Under the pieces are notes generated by a model. The model did no database searches and was not told the origin of the DNA. It saw nothing but the letters and a program-made list of their open reading frames with translations. Positions 49,575-58,366 of a DNA stretch of 64,000 nucleotides are shown here, one piece after another. Source of the stretch: Dactylosporangium sp040689395 (GTDB lineage: Bacteria; Actinomycetota; Actinomycetes; Mycobacteriales; Micromonosporaceae); NCBI RefSeq assembly GCF_040689395.1, contig NZ_JBFAZX010000030.1, positions 26,952 to 90,951 on the forward strand, in the 5' to 3' direction. Numbering within the stretch: position 1 is the first letter of the stretch; every line of letters begins with the position of its first letter. The position numbers were made by a program, and so were the translations under genes.

Positions 49575-50645
49575 ATGCGTCCTATACGGAAACGCACGAA
49601 CGCCCTGCGCCGCGCGACTGTGCTGCTGGCTTTAGGGCTGACGAGCGTCATCACGTCCGCCGCCTGCGGCTCTGCCCCGCAGCCCCCTGCCACGTCAACC
49701 ACATCCACAGCCGCCTGGGAAGACGTGGTTGCGGCCGCGAAGAAGGAAGGCGAGGTGAACTTCTACACGACCACGAGTCAGGGTCTTCTCGACAAGATGG
49801 CGCCCGCATTCGAGGCCAAGTACGGAATCAAGCTGAACGTCAACCGCATCGGGCAGACCACCGACATGATCGAGCGCCTCGAGAACGAGATCGCCTCGAA
49901 TTCATACCGGCCCGACGTCGTCAACCACATCGACGAGAGGCACGTGAAAGACCTCATCGCGCGCGGCTATGTCGACACCAAGCCGAACGTCCCCTCCGGC
50001 GCCGCCTGGCCCAAGGAGTACTACCAGGACGGCGTCGGTCAGGTACAGCTGACCGTGTACACGATCCTCTACAACACGAAGCTCGTTCCCGAAGCCGAGG
50101 CTCCCCGCGATTGGGAGGATCTGCTCGATCCTCGCTGGAAGGGAAAGATCGGCGCGCTCAACCCGTTCCAGCCGGGTTATGCCGGTGGATACAAGATGCT
50201 TCTGGATAAATACGGCAAGGATTATCTGAAGGATTTCGCCGCTCAGAAGGTCAAGTGGTGGGACTCGGGCAACCCGCTTGCCGAGGCCGTCGCGGCGGGC
50301 GAGATTCCGATCGCGGTCTTCACATACATGCACAAGTCGTCTCTGCTGAAGAAGTCGGGCGCTCCGGTCAACTGGGTCGAGCTGAAGAACACGGCCGCGT
50401 ACGAAAACTTCGTGTGGGCGACCGCGGCCGGGCGTGCGCCGCACCCGAATGCCGCACGGGTCTTCCTCGACTGGCTGCTCAGCCCTGAAGGACAACTCTC
50501 TTACCTCGGCGGCGAGGGCGGCACCTCAGTGCTTGATCTGGAGGGCACGATTCCGCGGCCAGAAAATGTCGTCGTTCCCGGCATCCAAGAGTTGGACGAA
50601 AACCTCAACGGCATCCGCGGGCTCCTCGGACTGAAACCAGTCTAG
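49575..50645 (+). CDS. ABC transporter substrate-binding lipoprotein (family 1, Fe3+/thiamine type)
   Basis: 356 aa, ATG with GGAG upstream. Lipoprotein signal with lipobox TSAAC (Cys31). The mature protein has the iron/thiamine/spermidine binding-protein pattern: EGEVNFYTTTSQGLLDKMAPAFEAKYGIKLN, RPDVVNHIDERHVKDL, LTVYTILYNTKLV, DWEDLLDPRWKGKIG and HPNAARVFLDWLLSPEGQ. Despite its relation to ferric-ion binders it sits in a CoA-catabolic operon, so an organic acid or amine is a likelier ligand. The permease follows directly; the ATPase is eight genes downstream. Confidence 0.9.
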   Translation: MRPIRKRTNALRRATVLLALGLTSVITSAACGSAPQPPATSTTSTAAWEDVVAAAKKEGEVNFYTTTSQGLLDKMAPAFEAKYGIKLNVNRIGQTTDMIERLENEIASNSYRPDVVNHIDERHVKDLIARGYVDTKPNVPSGAAWPKEYYQDGVGQVQLTVYTILYNTKLVPEAEAPRDWEDLLDPRWKGKIGALNPFQPGYAGGYKMLLDKYGKDYLKDFAAQKVKWWDSGNPLAEAVAAGEIPIAVFTYMHKSSLLKKSGAPVNWVELKNTAAYENFVWATAAGRAPHPNAARVFLDWLLSPEGQLSYLGGEGGTSVLDLEGTIPRPENVVVPGIQELDENLNGIRGLLGLKPV

Positions 50646-50736
50646 AGATGACGCTTGGCGCTGCGGCGGAGCTGCATCCCGGCGCAGCGCCGGGCCGTCG
50701 CCTTCCTACTGGCCCATCACTATCCGGAGTCCAACT

Positions 50737-52512
50737 ATGAGCACCGTCAAAGTCCGCACGGAGTCGGATAACTCGTCCAATCCCGGCTCGGCGCACGCCT
50801 CGATGCGGGCGCGTGTACTCGCTGCGGTCCGGATCGGATCGCACCAGTGGCCGTACCTCACGTTCGTCGTGATGGCCATCGCGATCGGCATCGGCGTCCT
50901 CCTGCCGATGGGTGGGGTCTTCTACAACGCCGTCTTCCCGCAGGCCGGCAGTTTCTCGCTCGAGGCACTCGTCACGCTGTTCACGCGGCCGCGCACCGTC
51001 GAGGCGTTCAAGAACACCGCGATCCTCGTTGCCGGCGCGACCGTGTTCGCCCTCGTGCAGGGCGTGCTCCTGGCATGGCTGGTCACGCGCACCAACCTGC
51101 CGTTCAAGCGCATGATGTCGGTCTTCCCGATCATGCCGCTGTTCCTGCCGCCCGTCGTCGGCACGGTCGCGTGGGTGTTCCTGCTCGGCGAGAACTCCGG
51201 GTTGATCAACATCGCGCTGCGCGCCGTGCTGCCGGGCAACCTGGAGTCGGGCCCCATCGACATCTTCGGGCTCGGCGGCATGATCTGGGTCGTCGGCCTC
51301 TACATCACGCCGTACGTCTACCTCATCCTGCAGACCTCGTTCCGCCAGTACGACTCCTCGTTCGACGAGGCCGCCCGCCTGTCCGGATCGTCGGCGATCA
51401 CGATCATGTGGCGCATCACGCTGCCGATCCTGCTGCCGGCGATTCTCTCCGGAGCGCTCCTGGCCTTCGTCACCGTGATGTCACAGTTCTCGATCCCCGT
51501 GATCCTGGGCGGGCCGCCGCAGATCTCGGTGCTGACCACCGAGATCTACCTCGAATTGCGCCGCTACCCGCGCGACGTCACGGCCGCCGCCGCCCTGTCG
51601 GCCGTCACCATCATCGCCACCGCGATCGCCCTCTACTTCCAGCGTCGCGTGCTGCGCCGTGAGAAGAGGTTCGTCACGATCGGCGGCAAGGGCGCCCGTC
51701 AGCAGCGCGTTGACCTCGGCCGGTGGCGCTGGCACGCCTTCGCCCTCATGGTCGTGTACGCCCTGGTCACCACGGTCGCGCCCGTGCTGGCGATCACGAA
51801 CGTCTCCCTCCGCCGGTACTGGTCGAGCGACCTGAGTCTGGATGGGCTCACGCTCGACAACTTCGACAACATCATCAACGGCTACTCGGCGACGTGGCCG
51901 TCGATCACCAACAGCCTCGTGCTCGCGACGATCGGCTCGACGATCGGCCTGATCATGGCGGTCTTCACCGCCTACACGGTGCGGCGCACTACGATCAGGG
52001 GGCGCGGCACGCTGGACTACCTCGCAACGCTTCCCCTCGCGGTGCCGGCGACGGTGCTCGGCGCGGGCCTGCTGATGGTCTTCCTCTACCCGCCCTTCGC
52101 GCTGTACGGCACGCCGCTGCTGCTCATCATCGCCTATGTCGGCCACCATCTGCCGTACGGCCTGCGCTCGGCCGACTCCGCGTTCCACCAGGTCAGCTCA
52201 GAGCTCGAAGAGAGCAGTCTCGTCTCCGGCAGTGGCTGGCTGGCGACGATGCGCCACGTCACCATCCCGCTCATCGCACCCGCCATCGCGGCGGGCTGGA
52301 TCTTCCTGTTCGTTCTCATGTCGCGGGAGTTCTCCGCGTCGGCCCTGCTGGCCAGCCCCCAAACCCCGGTCATGGCGCTCGTCGTCAAGGACCTGTGGGA
52401 TGCCGGGGTCATGCCTCAGCTGGCGGCGTTCAGCTTCATCGTCATGGCCATCTGCGTCGCCACCTCGATCGTCTCGGAGATCCTCGGGCGCCGGGCGGCC
52501 GGCGGTCGCTGA
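50737..52512 (+). CDS. ABC transporter permease, fused two-domain (FbpB-like)
   Basis: 591 aa with twelve membrane helices in two homologous halves. Each half has the EAA-type loop: SSFDEAARLSGSSAITIMWRITLPILLPA in the first and SSELEESSLVSGSGWLATMRHVTIPLIAPA in the second. This duplicated form is typical of ferric-iron/thiamine/phosphonate-type importers. It works with the preceding lipoprotein and the separate ATPase. Confidence 0.92.
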   Translation: MSTVKVRTESDNSSNPGSAHASMRARVLAAVRIGSHQWPYLTFVVMAIAIGIGVLLPMGGVFYNAVFPQAGSFSLEALVTLFTRPRTVEAFKNTAILVAGATVFALVQGVLLAWLVTRTNLPFKRMMSVFPIMPLFLPPVVGTVAWVFLLGENSGLINIALRAVLPGNLESGPIDIFGLGGMIWVVGLYITPYVYLILQTSFRQYDSSFDEAARLSGSSAITIMWRITLPILLPAILSGALLAFVTVMSQFSIPVILGGPPQISVLTTEIYLELRRYPRDVTAAAALSAVTIIATAIALYFQRRVLRREKRFVTIGGKGARQQRVDLGRWRWHAFALMVVYALVTTVAPVLAITNVSLRRYWSSDLSLDGLTLDNFDNIINGYSATWPSITNSLVLATIGSTIGLIMAVFTAYTVRRTTIRGRGTLDYLATLPLAVPATVLGAGLLMVFLYPPFALYGTPLLLIIAYVGHHLPYGLRSADSAFHQVSSELEESSLVSGSGWLATMRHVTIPLIAPAIAAGWIFLFVLMSREFSASALLASPQTPVMALVVKDLWDAGVMPQLAAFSFIVMAICVATSIVSEILGRRAAGGR

Positions 52513-52546
52513 CCCGCCGGCACGCATCCCCACACACAGGAGAATC

Positions 52547-54679
52547 ATGCAACACGAGTCCTTCATCGCCCTCACCTCGCCTCGCACCGTCGCGGTCGTC
52601 GGCGCCTCATCGCCGGAGACGTCCTGGTACGGGGGGAGGGTGTACGAGAACCTCCTCAAGAACGCGACCGGACGCCGGGTCGTGCCCGTGAACCAGCGGC
52701 TGGCGGGCCAGGCGCTGCTGGGCCAGCGCGTCGTCGGCTCGCTCGGCGACCTCCAGGAAGCGCCCGACCTCGTGGTCGTGGCGACCCCCGCCCCAACGGT
52801 GCCCGCGCTCCTCGAGGAGGCCGCCGCGGCCGGGGCGAAGTCGGTTCTGGTGCTCGGTTCGTACAAGGGCGACGACCCCGACGGCCCCACGAGGTTCGAT
52901 GCGACGCTACGGGAGCTGAGCCGGCGGCTCGCCCTGCCGGTGCTCGGACCGAACTCCATGGGGCTCATGAACGGCAACGCCGAGCTCATCGCAACCTTCG
53001 GCTCGGGATCCGATCACGGCGTCCCGCCCGGTGGGCTCGCGTTCCTGTCGCAGAGCGGCGCGGCGATCTCCTTCATGCTGCAGCTGTACGCCGACCTCCC
53101 GTTCGGATACAGCCACCTCATCAGCACTGGCAACGAGGCCGCCCTGTCGCTGCCTGAGCTGCTGGAGCACGTCGTCGACGACGACGAGACGGAGGCCGTC
53201 CTGCTCTTCCTGGAGGGACTGTCCGACGGGGCGCTGCTGCGTCGGTCGCTCGCACGGGCACGGGTGCTGGGCAAGCCCGTCGCCGCGCTCAAGGTTGGTC
53301 GCAGCGCGGCGGGACAAGCGGCCGCGCAGTCGCACACCGGCCGGGTCGCGAGCGACGCCACGGTGCTGGAGGCCCTGGTCGAGGAGTCGGGCGTGCAACT
53401 GGTGACCAGCTACGAGCAGCTGTTCGACATCGGGCAGCGTTTCGCCGGCGTGCGCCGGGAGCGTCGCGACCGAGGCAAGCGCGCCGTCGTCGTAGGCACC
53501 TCCGGCGGCGTCGGCGTGGCGACCAGCGACGACCTGACGGAGGCGGGCTGGGAACTGCCCGAGCTCACCGGCGAGGTCGTGGCGAAGCTGCGCACCGTCA
53601 CCGGCGCCGAGAACCTTCCCAGCCACCTGGCGAACCCGATCGACGTGACCGGGACCTTCGGCGACACGTCGCGGCTTGCGGTCAAGCTCCCCGAGATCGT
53701 CAAGATCGTCGCCGAGTCGGGCGACTACGACGAGGTCTTCCTCGCCTCGGGCGCGGGCGGTCTCAAGTCGGTCGGAGTCGCGGAGGGCCTCGCCTGCGTC
53801 GTGTCGGCGGGCCTGCCTGTGCCGGTGAGCGTCGGCTGGGTCGCGGTGCCCGAACTCGCTCGCGACACCCTCAACGAGGCGGGGTGCTTCGTATACCCCG
53901 ATCCGCAGCGCGCTGTGCGCGCCTCGTCCGCGATCGTCGACGCTCTGGGTGACGCGACCGACCGGGCGAACGCCGAGGTCATCGCCTCCTTCGCTGACGG
54001 CGCGATGCCGCGGGCCCCGGAGGGGTCGACCGTCGCGACCCCCGGAGAGCTGTTCGACGAGCTGTCGGGCGCAGGCATCCCGATCGCCCCGTATGCGCTG
54101 CTGTCGCCCGCGGCGAGCGATGACGAGGTGCTCTCTGCGGCCGCGGCGATCGGCTACCCGCTGGTGGCGAAGATCGACAGCCGGGCGCTCGTGCACAAGT
54201 CCGACGTCGGCGGCGTGATCCTCGGGATCGACGGCGAGGCGGCGCTGCGGGCAGCGTGGTCGCGGCTGTCCGCAGTGCTCGGCGAGCACGGCGGCGACGG
54301 CCGGATCCTGCTGCAGCGCTCGGTCTCGGGGGTCGAGGTGCTCGTGGGCGCCAAGTGGGACCAGCAGCTGGGCCACCTGCTCGTGGTGGGGCTCGGCGGC
54401 ACGCTCACGGAGCTGCTCGCCGACGTGCGGGCGACGCTGCTGCCGACGCATCCGGGCCGCGTCGCCGACCTGATCGAGCGGCACCGCCGGCTGTGGCAGC
54501 TGCTCGAGGGGTATCGCGGCGGCTGTGCGGGCGACCGGGCCGCGCTGGTCAAGGTCGTGGAGCGCACGGCCGACTGGCTCGTGCGCAAGGGGCCCGCCGT
54601 GCAGGAGCTCGACTTCAATCCCGTGATCGTGAACGAAGAAGGGGCGTTCGTCGTGGACGCCCGCACCGTGGGAGGTTGA
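52547..54679 (+). CDS. Acyl-CoA synthetase, ADP-forming (acetate-CoA ligase family)
   Basis: 710 aa, ATG with AGGAG 5 bases upstream. Alpha/beta fusion in the usual order: CoA-binding Rossmann domain (RTVAVVGASSPETSWYGGRVYENL), succinyl-CoA-synthetase-like ligase domain with catalytic His in AAQSHTGRVASD, and GPNSMGLMNGNAEL. The C-terminal ATP-grasp domain (about 500-710) reads YPLVAKIDSRALVHKSDVGGVILGI, then GVEVLVGAKWDQQLGHLLVVGLGG and ELDFNPVIV. It makes a CoA thioester from a carboxylate with ATP, releasing ADP. It is the likely activating step for the imported compound. Confidence 0.92.
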   Translation: MQHESFIALTSPRTVAVVGASSPETSWYGGRVYENLLKNATGRRVVPVNQRLAGQALLGQRVVGSLGDLQEAPDLVVVATPAPTVPALLEEAAAAGAKSVLVLGSYKGDDPDGPTRFDATLRELSRRLALPVLGPNSMGLMNGNAELIATFGSGSDHGVPPGGLAFLSQSGAAISFMLQLYADLPFGYSHLISTGNEAALSLPELLEHVVDDDETEAVLLFLEGLSDGALLRRSLARARVLGKPVAALKVGRSAAGQAAAQSHTGRVASDATVLEALVEESGVQLVTSYEQLFDIGQRFAGVRRERRDRGKRAVVVGTSGGVGVATSDDLTEAGWELPELTGEVVAKLRTVTGAENLPSHLANPIDVTGTFGDTSRLAVKLPEIVKIVAESGDYDEVFLASGAGGLKSVGVAEGLACVVSAGLPVPVSVGWVAVPELARDTLNEAGCFVYPDPQRAVRASSAIVDALGDATDRANAEVIASFADGAMPRAPEGSTVATPGELFDELSGAGIPIAPYALLSPAASDDEVLSAAAAIGYPLVAKIDSRALVHKSDVGGVILGIDGEAALRAAWSRLSAVLGEHGGDGRILLQRSVSGVEVLVGAKWDQQLGHLLVVGLGGTLTELLADVRATLLPTHPGRVADLIERHRRLWQLLEGYRGGCAGDRAALVKVVERTADWLVRKGPAVQELDFNPVIVNEEGAFVVDARTVGG

Positions 54680-54681
54680 TC

Positions 54682-55185
54682 ATGTCACAGTCGATCGAGA
54701 CCGAGACGAGCTTGCTCAGCCCGGCCGCGCGCGAATGGGTGGGGCGCACGTTCGAGCTGTCGTCCGGCGTCATCACGGCCGAGGCCGTGCTCCGCTACGT
54801 GGGCGCGACGAACGACAGGACCCCGGCCTACCGCAGCGTCGACGCCGCCGGCGCCATCGGGCTCAGTCGCATCCCCGCGCCGGCGCTGCTGTACATGGGG
54901 GCGACCCGGCCGATCGTGCCCGTCGACGAGCTCACCTTCGACGGCGTGACCGACGACCGTCGGCCCCCGGTCGGGGAGGGCGCCGGCATGGCGGGAGAGA
55001 TCTCGGTCGAGTTCCTGCATCCCGTCTGCGTCGGCGACAGCCTTCGCGGCTTCCGCACGCTCACCGACCTGACCCTCAAGCACGGCCGCTCGCGAGATTT
55101 CGTCGTCGCGACCTGGGTCACCGAGTACCGCAACCAGGACGACGTCGTCGTCGTGCGCGAAGTCGCCCAGCAGATCCTCTACTAG
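54682..55185 (+). CDS. Hot-dog fold dehydratase, MaoC N-terminal-like (FAS1-type)
   Basis: 167 aa, GGAGG upstream, 2 bases after the ligase stop. One hot-dog domain: FELSSGVITAEAVLRYVGATNDRTPAYRSVDAAGAIGL, PAPALLYMGATRPIV, GEISVEFLHPVCVGDSLRGFRTLTDLTLKHGRSRDFVVA. This is the MaoC dehydratase N-terminal (FAS1-like) pattern, normally non-catalytic and pairing with a MaoC domain that carries the Asp/His. The next gene supplies that partner, as in split enoyl-CoA hydratases such as ChsH1/ChsH2 of cholesterol side-chain degradation. Confidence 0.85.
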   Translation: MSQSIETETSLLSPAAREWVGRTFELSSGVITAEAVLRYVGATNDRTPAYRSVDAAGAIGLSRIPAPALLYMGATRPIVPVDELTFDGVTDDRRPPVGEGAGMAGEISVEFLHPVCVGDSLRGFRTLTDLTLKHGRSRDFVVATWVTEYRNQDDVVVVREVAQQILY

Positions 55186-55226
55186 GCCAGCACATGGGTT
55201 ACCGAAAGGAATCGAGGAGCGACGAG

Positions 55227-55646
55227 ATGACCGTGTCGACGACGCAGCAGCTGCCCGGTTTCGAACGCGTGCCGAACGAGCTGACGCTGTTCAGCTTCGG
55301 CGCCGCGACGTGGAACCAGCACCGCATCCACTACGACCGCGACTACGCGCGCTCAGAAGGGCATCGCGACCTGATCGTCGAGGGCAACTACCAGGGCGCG
55401 CTGCTGGCCGAGCTCGCCGTCTCGTTCGCGGGCACACCGACCGCGCTCAAGCGGCTGCGGTACCGCCACCTCCGCTCCGCGTACGTCAACGAGACGCTGC
55501 ACGTGGCCGGCTGCGTCGCCGCGGTGCGCAAGGTGCCCGACGACGGCGTGGCCGAGATCGAGCTCGACCTGTGGATCACCGTCGATGGCGAGCGCGTCAC
55601 TCAGGGCTCGGCCCTCGTCGAGCTCCCGCTCGAGGGAGTGCGGTGA
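55227..55646 (+). CDS. MaoC-like enoyl-CoA hydratase subunit
   Basis: 139 aa from the ATG at 55227 (GAGGAG 8 bases upstream); an ATG at 55194 is possible. Hot-dog domain with the catalytic segment ATWNQHRIHYDRDYARSEGHRDLIVEGNYQGALLAEL, where the Asn/His-containing loop of R-specific hydratases (D-x4-H) is represented by WNQHRIHYD. Second half RYRHLRSAYVNETLHVAGCV. It probably forms the active heterodimer with the preceding hot-dog protein and hydrates an enoyl-CoA. Confidence 0.83.
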   Translation: MTVSTTQQLPGFERVPNELTLFSFGAATWNQHRIHYDRDYARSEGHRDLIVEGNYQGALLAELAVSFAGTPTALKRLRYRHLRSAYVNETLHVAGCVAAVRKVPDDGVAEIELDLWITVDGERVTQGSALVELPLEGVR

Positions 55647-55653
55647 GCAGCGG

Positions 55654-56820
55654 ATGCCGATGACAGCACAGGACGACGTCGTCGTCGCCGGCGTCGGCGA
55701 GACCGACTACTCGCGCTCCAGCAAGCGATCCCCCGACCTGCTCGCCGCGCAGGCGATCCTCGCCTCGTGCCGTGACGCCGGCATCGACCCACGTCACATC
55801 GACGGCATCGTCGGGTATCCCCATCAGACCAGCCCCGAAGAGATCGTCTCGATGTTCGGGCTGCCGGGCGTGACCTTCAGCCCGACGCTGCACATGGGCG
55901 GCGCCAGCGCCGTGGCGAGCCTGGGCTCGGCCGCGCACGCGATCCGCGCCGGCGCCGCCTCGTGCGTGCTCGTCTACCGAGCACGCAACGGCGCCTCCGG
56001 CGCCCGCGTGGGCACTCGCGCGTCACACCTTCCCGCCCAGCACCTGCGCACCCAGCTCGAGCACCCGTACGGGCTGAACACCCCCGCGCAGCGATACGCG
56101 ATGATCTGCCGGCGGTACATGCACGAGCACGGGCTGACCCGCCGTCAGCTGGGGCACGTCGCGCTCGCGATGCGCGCGTGGGCGCAGCTGAACCCGAACG
56201 CGCTCATGCACGGCAAGCCGCTCACGATGGACGACTACCTGGCCGGCCGCATGATCGCCGACCCCTACACGCTGTTCGACTGCTCTCCCGAGACCGACGG
56301 GGCGTGCGCCGTCATCGTGACGACCGCCGACCGCGTGGGCGGTCGCGACGTCGCCGCGCGGGTGAGCGCCGTCGCCGAGGGGCGCCCCTGCGCGCCCGAC
56401 GACCTGACCAGCAGGCCCGACCTGCTCGCGATCGGCCTCGACGAGGCGGCACGGCGCGCGTGGGACGCCAGCTCGCTCGGGCCGCAGGACATGGACGCCG
56501 CGATGATCTACGACTGCTTCACCTTCGAGCTGCTCCACCAGCTCGAGTCGGCGGGCTTCGCGAAGGAGGGCGAGGCCGGCGCGTTCGTGGAGCGCGAGGG
56601 CATCGGCCCGGGCGGCGCGTTGCCGGTCAACACGCACGGCGGGCTGCTCAGCGAGGGCCACCTGGTGGGCCTCAACCACGTCGTCGAGGCGGTTCGGCAG
56701 TTGCGCGGAGAGTGCGGCGAGCGGCAGGTCGCCGATGCGCGCAGGATCGCGGTGACCGGGTGGGGAGACCTCGGCGACGGATCGATCGGGGTCCTGGAAC
56801 GAATCGAGGTAAACCGATGA
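55654..56820 (+). CDS. Thiolase-fold protein without catalytic Cys (Ltp2-like aldolase candidate)
   Basis: 388 aa. Thiolase fold: VVVAGVGETDYSRSSKRSPDLLAAQAILASCRDAGI, DGIVGY, then HMGGASAVASLGSAAHAI where a true thiolase has the nucleophilic Cys; here Ser/Ala stand. The C-terminal part is typical: DAAMIYDCFTFELLHQLE, PVNTHGGLLSEGHLVGLNHVVEAVRQLRGECGER and ITGWGD-type VTGWGDLGDGS. This is the lipid-transfer-protein/thiolase group. With a DUF35 partner (next gene, ATGA overlap) such proteins act as retro-aldolases (Ltp2 with ChsH2-DUF35) rather than thiolases. Confidence 0.87.
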   Translation: MPMTAQDDVVVAGVGETDYSRSSKRSPDLLAAQAILASCRDAGIDPRHIDGIVGYPHQTSPEEIVSMFGLPGVTFSPTLHMGGASAVASLGSAAHAIRAGAASCVLVYRARNGASGARVGTRASHLPAQHLRTQLEHPYGLNTPAQRYAMICRRYMHEHGLTRRQLGHVALAMRAWAQLNPNALMHGKPLTMDDYLAGRMIADPYTLFDCSPETDGACAVIVTTADRVGGRDVAARVSAVAEGRPCAPDDLTSRPDLLAIGLDEAARRAWDASSLGPQDMDAAMIYDCFTFELLHQLESAGFAKEGEAGAFVEREGIGPGGALPVNTHGGLLSEGHLVGLNHVVEAVRQLRGECGERQVADARRIAVTGWGDLGDGSIGVLERIEVNR

Positions 56821-57263
56821 CACGTCCCCTGCCCGACCCCGGACACGAGCTGTTCGCGCCGTTCTGGGCCGGCACGCTCGAGGGCCGGGTGCTGGTCCAG
56901 CGGTGCGACACGTGCGCGACGCCGCGCTGGCCCGTGCGCCCGATCTGCCCGCAGTGCCACGCCGAGGGGTTCTCGTGGCACGAACTGCCCGACCGCGGCG
57001 TCCTGCACACCTGGACCGTCGTGTGGCACCGCACGATCGAGGAGCTACCCCCGCCCTACGCGGTCGGCATCGTCGAGGTCGGCGGCGTGCGCGTGGTCGG
57101 GGGCGTGGTCGACTGCCCGTTCGACCAGCTGCGGGTGGGCATGCGGTTGCGCCCCGTCTTCCAGGCCGTCACGCCGGAGGTCACCCTCGTCCAGTGGGCG
57201 CCAGCGTCGCCTGGCCGAGCAACAGAACATCAGAAAGCCCGAGCCGCAGAGGAAGAGAAATGA
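56817..57263 (+). CDS. Zn-ribbon OB-fold (DUF35) protein, aldolase partner
   Basis: 148 aa, ATGA overlap with the thiolase-like gene. N-terminal rubredoxin-like zinc ribbon with two Cys pairs (CDTCATPRWPVRPICPQC, 30-47). Then the OB fold (GVLHTWTVVWHRTIEELPPPYAVGIVEVGGVRVVGGVVDCP). DUF35 proteins bind CoA substrates and form obligate complexes with thiolase-fold aldolases or synthases. Pairing with the Cys-less thiolase is therefore expected. Its end overlaps the next gene by 4 bases. Confidence 0.9.
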   Translation: MTRPLPDPGHELFAPFWAGTLEGRVLVQRCDTCATPRWPVRPICPQCHAEGFSWHELPDRGVLHTWTVVWHRTIEELPPPYAVGIVEVGGVRVVGGVVDCPFDQLRVGMRLRPVFQAVTPEVTLVQWAPASPGRATEHQKARAAEEEK

Positions 57264-58357
57264 CGAAACCGTCCATCGCTGTCGCACTCGACGAACCCGA
57301 GATCCGAGAGGCGCTGCGCGGCGCGATCGAACAGCTCGCGCCGCCGAGCACGCTGCGCGACGCGGAGGGAGAGGGCGGACGCGCCAACACGGGCGTCTGG
57401 GATGAGCTGCGCCGCGGATCGTGGCTCTCGCTGGCGGCGCCCGTCGGCGGGGCTGACGCGGAGGCGCTGCTCGGACTGCACCTCCTGCTGGTTGAGAACG
57501 GCTACGCGGGGGCGCCGGCGCCGATCACGACGTTCGCCGAGACGGCGTACTTCGTCGCCGCCAGCGCACGCTCCGAGGACGATCCGGTCGTGGCCGGGCT
57601 GCTGGACGGCGCGCTGTGGACCGCCTGCATTCCGCGGCCCGGCGACGACCTGCGGCTCGCCGACGGGCGCCTGAGCGGAACCGTGCACCTGGTGGCGCAC
57701 GCCGCGGACGCGCAGCGCCTGATCGTCCCGTGGCAGCAGGACGGCCGGACCACCTGGCGCGCCGTTGACCTGTCGGGCTCGCGCGATGGCGTCGAGCTGC
57801 GCTTCCTGCCGACGATGAGCCAACAGCCGCTGTTCACGGTGACGCTCGATGCCGTGGAGTCCGAGCACATCTGCGCGCTCGACGACGTCAGCGTGGACTC
57901 GGTGCTGCGGCTGCGCGCCTTCAGTGAAAGCGCGACGATCGCGGGCCTGATCTGGCGCGTGCTCGACATGACCGTCGAGCACGCGGGCACCCGGTTCCAG
58001 TTCGGCCGTGCCATCGGCAGCTTCCAGGCCGTGCAGCACAAGCTCGCCAACGTCACGATCGGCGGGCAGGCGCTCATGCACCTGAGCCGCGAGGCGGCGC
58101 TCATGATCGGCGAGCACGGGATTGGCGACCCCGCCGCCGTGGCGGCCGTCGCCGAGGCGGTCAACCTCGCGCGCCGCGCCGCGAACCTCGCCGCGCAGGA
58201 GGCGCACCAGATCTGGGCCGGCTCCGGCGTATCGCTCGAGTTCGACCTCCAGCTGTTCACGCGCAGGCTCAAGTCGGCGGCATACCGCCTCCCCGAGCCC
58301 GACGACGTGGCCGGCGACATCCTGAGCGTTCGTTTCCCGACCACCGTGAACAATTGA
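57260..58357 (+). CDS. Acyl-CoA dehydrogenase-like subunit (divergent)
   Basis: 365 aa. The C-terminal helical bundle is clear (ESATIAGLIWRVLDMTVEHAGTRFQFGRAIGSFQAVQHKLANV and AAQEAHQIWAGSGVSLEFDLQLFTRRLKSAAY). This includes the FAD-contacting R-x-Q-F-G-x-x-I-x-x-F-Q motif. The N-terminal part is short and lacks the TEPGAGTD FAD/substrate motif. This is the pattern of the smaller subunit of alpha2-beta2 acyl-CoA dehydrogenases such as ChsE1/E2 of steroid catabolism. The next gene encodes the complementary subunit. Confidence 0.85.
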   Translation: MTKPSIAVALDEPEIREALRGAIEQLAPPSTLRDAEGEGGRANTGVWDELRRGSWLSLAAPVGGADAEALLGLHLLLVENGYAGAPAPITTFAETAYFVAASARSEDDPVVAGLLDGALWTACIPRPGDDLRLADGRLSGTVHLVAHAADAQRLIVPWQQDGRTTWRAVDLSGSRDGVELRFLPTMSQQPLFTVTLDAVESEHICALDDVSVDSVLRLRAFSESATIAGLIWRVLDMTVEHAGTRFQFGRAIGSFQAVQHKLANVTIGGQALMHLSREAALMIGEHGIGDPAAVAAVAEAVNLARRAANLAAQEAHQIWAGSGVSLEFDLQLFTRRLKSAAYRLPEPDDVAGDILSVRFPTTVNN

Positions 58358-58366
58358 GGGATAAGA

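Noticed and set aside
49575..50645. Siderophore-free iron uptake system
   Set aside because: Family resemblance exists, but the operon encodes CoA-dependent catabolism and carries no iron-responsive site that I can see.
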